The translations under genes were made by a program, and so were the position numbers. Positions 45,574-45,592 of a DNA stretch of 45,592 nucleotides are shown here, one piece after another. The notes beneath the pieces are model-generated. The model ran no database searches. It saw nothing but the letters and a program-made list of their open reading frames with translations, and was not told the origin of the DNA. Every line of letters begins with the position of its first letter. The first letter of the stretch is position 1. The stretch comes from Syntrophosphaera sp035450685 (GTDB lineage: Bacteria; Cloacimonadota; Cloacimonadia; Cloacimonadales; Cloacimonadaceae): assembly GCA_035450685.1 (NCBI GenBank), contig DAOTNF010000020.1, positions 1 through 45,592 on the forward strand. Direction: 5' to 3'.

Positions 45574-45592
45574 CACTGTGTCATCCCGGGCA
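45574..45592 (+). repeat. RU repeat unit cut by the window edge
   Basis: The left arm CACTGTGTCATCCCGGGCA is intact; the rest is outside the window. Confidence 0.75.

Larger units (their letters stand above)
45169..45592. other. non-coding interval upstream of the secreted-protein operon
   Basis: No gene is seen. A minus-strand TTGACA at 45387-45392 starts a segment similar to the one before the operon at 18.9 kb. Two plus-oriented RU copies lie at 45443-45481 and from 45574 past the window edge. A periodic ACAAATTAA-type array is at 45491-45518. Confidence 0.7.

Noticed and set aside
45396..45584. 62-codon frame on the minus strand at the right edge
   Set aside because: Lies across RU and periodic repeats without start signals.

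Overview
The window looks like a stretch of chromosome from an uncultured Gram-negative bacterium, most likely of the Candidatus Cloacimonadota (WWE1) or a relative in the Fibrobacterota-Chlorobiota-Bacteroidota group. That assignment is an inference. It rests on several secreted proteins ending in Por-type (type IX secretion-like) C-terminal sorting domains, a PorT-like outer-membrane barrel, lipoprotein clusters, frequent TTG/GTG starts and a MutS-related ATPase of the kind found with lysine fermentation genes. No 16S gene is present to settle it.

Layout. 0.1-4.5 kb: a MutS-domain ATPase (possibly the lysine 5,6-aminomutase reactivase KamC), a two-gene ThrE-type exporter, an HD-domain protein and an outer-membrane barrel. 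5.4-9.7 kb, minus strand: a probable 44-codon small ORF, a dihydroorotase-like amidohydrolase that appears to have lost active-site residues, then tldE and tldD. 9.9-11.7 kb, minus strand: four tRNAs (initiator Met, elongator Met, Arg, His), a ROK sugar kinase starting 10 bases after tRNA-His, and a free-standing sorting-domain-like secreted protein. 11.9-15.4 kb: a serine hydrolase, then a four-lipoprotein operon (CsgG-like, PEGA-like, DUF4810, DUF799). 16.3-19.8 kb, minus strand: a seven-repeat beta-propeller, another secreted protein and a GNAT acetyltransferase.

20.1-34.8 kb is the fused S10-spc-alpha ribosomal operon, rpsJ to rplQ, including secY, map, infA, rpmJ and rpoA; adk is absent. 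It has a leader with a small ORF, hairpins and an attenuator-like structure, and a clear terminator follows rplQ. secA, topA and an FtsX/MacB-type permease follow. At 42.4-45.2 kb on the minus strand lie two more secreted proteins.

The least explained part is non-coding. A family of hairpin repeats (called RU here, about 12 copies and fragments), partly joined to a composite element of about 310 bp, fills all three convergent gene junctions (4.5-5.5, 15.4-16.3, 41.7-42.4 kb). Nearly all these copies are oriented so that hairpin plus T-rich tail lies downstream of the nearest gene end. Alongside are degenerate 8-10 base periodic motifs. No transposase is visible in the window.
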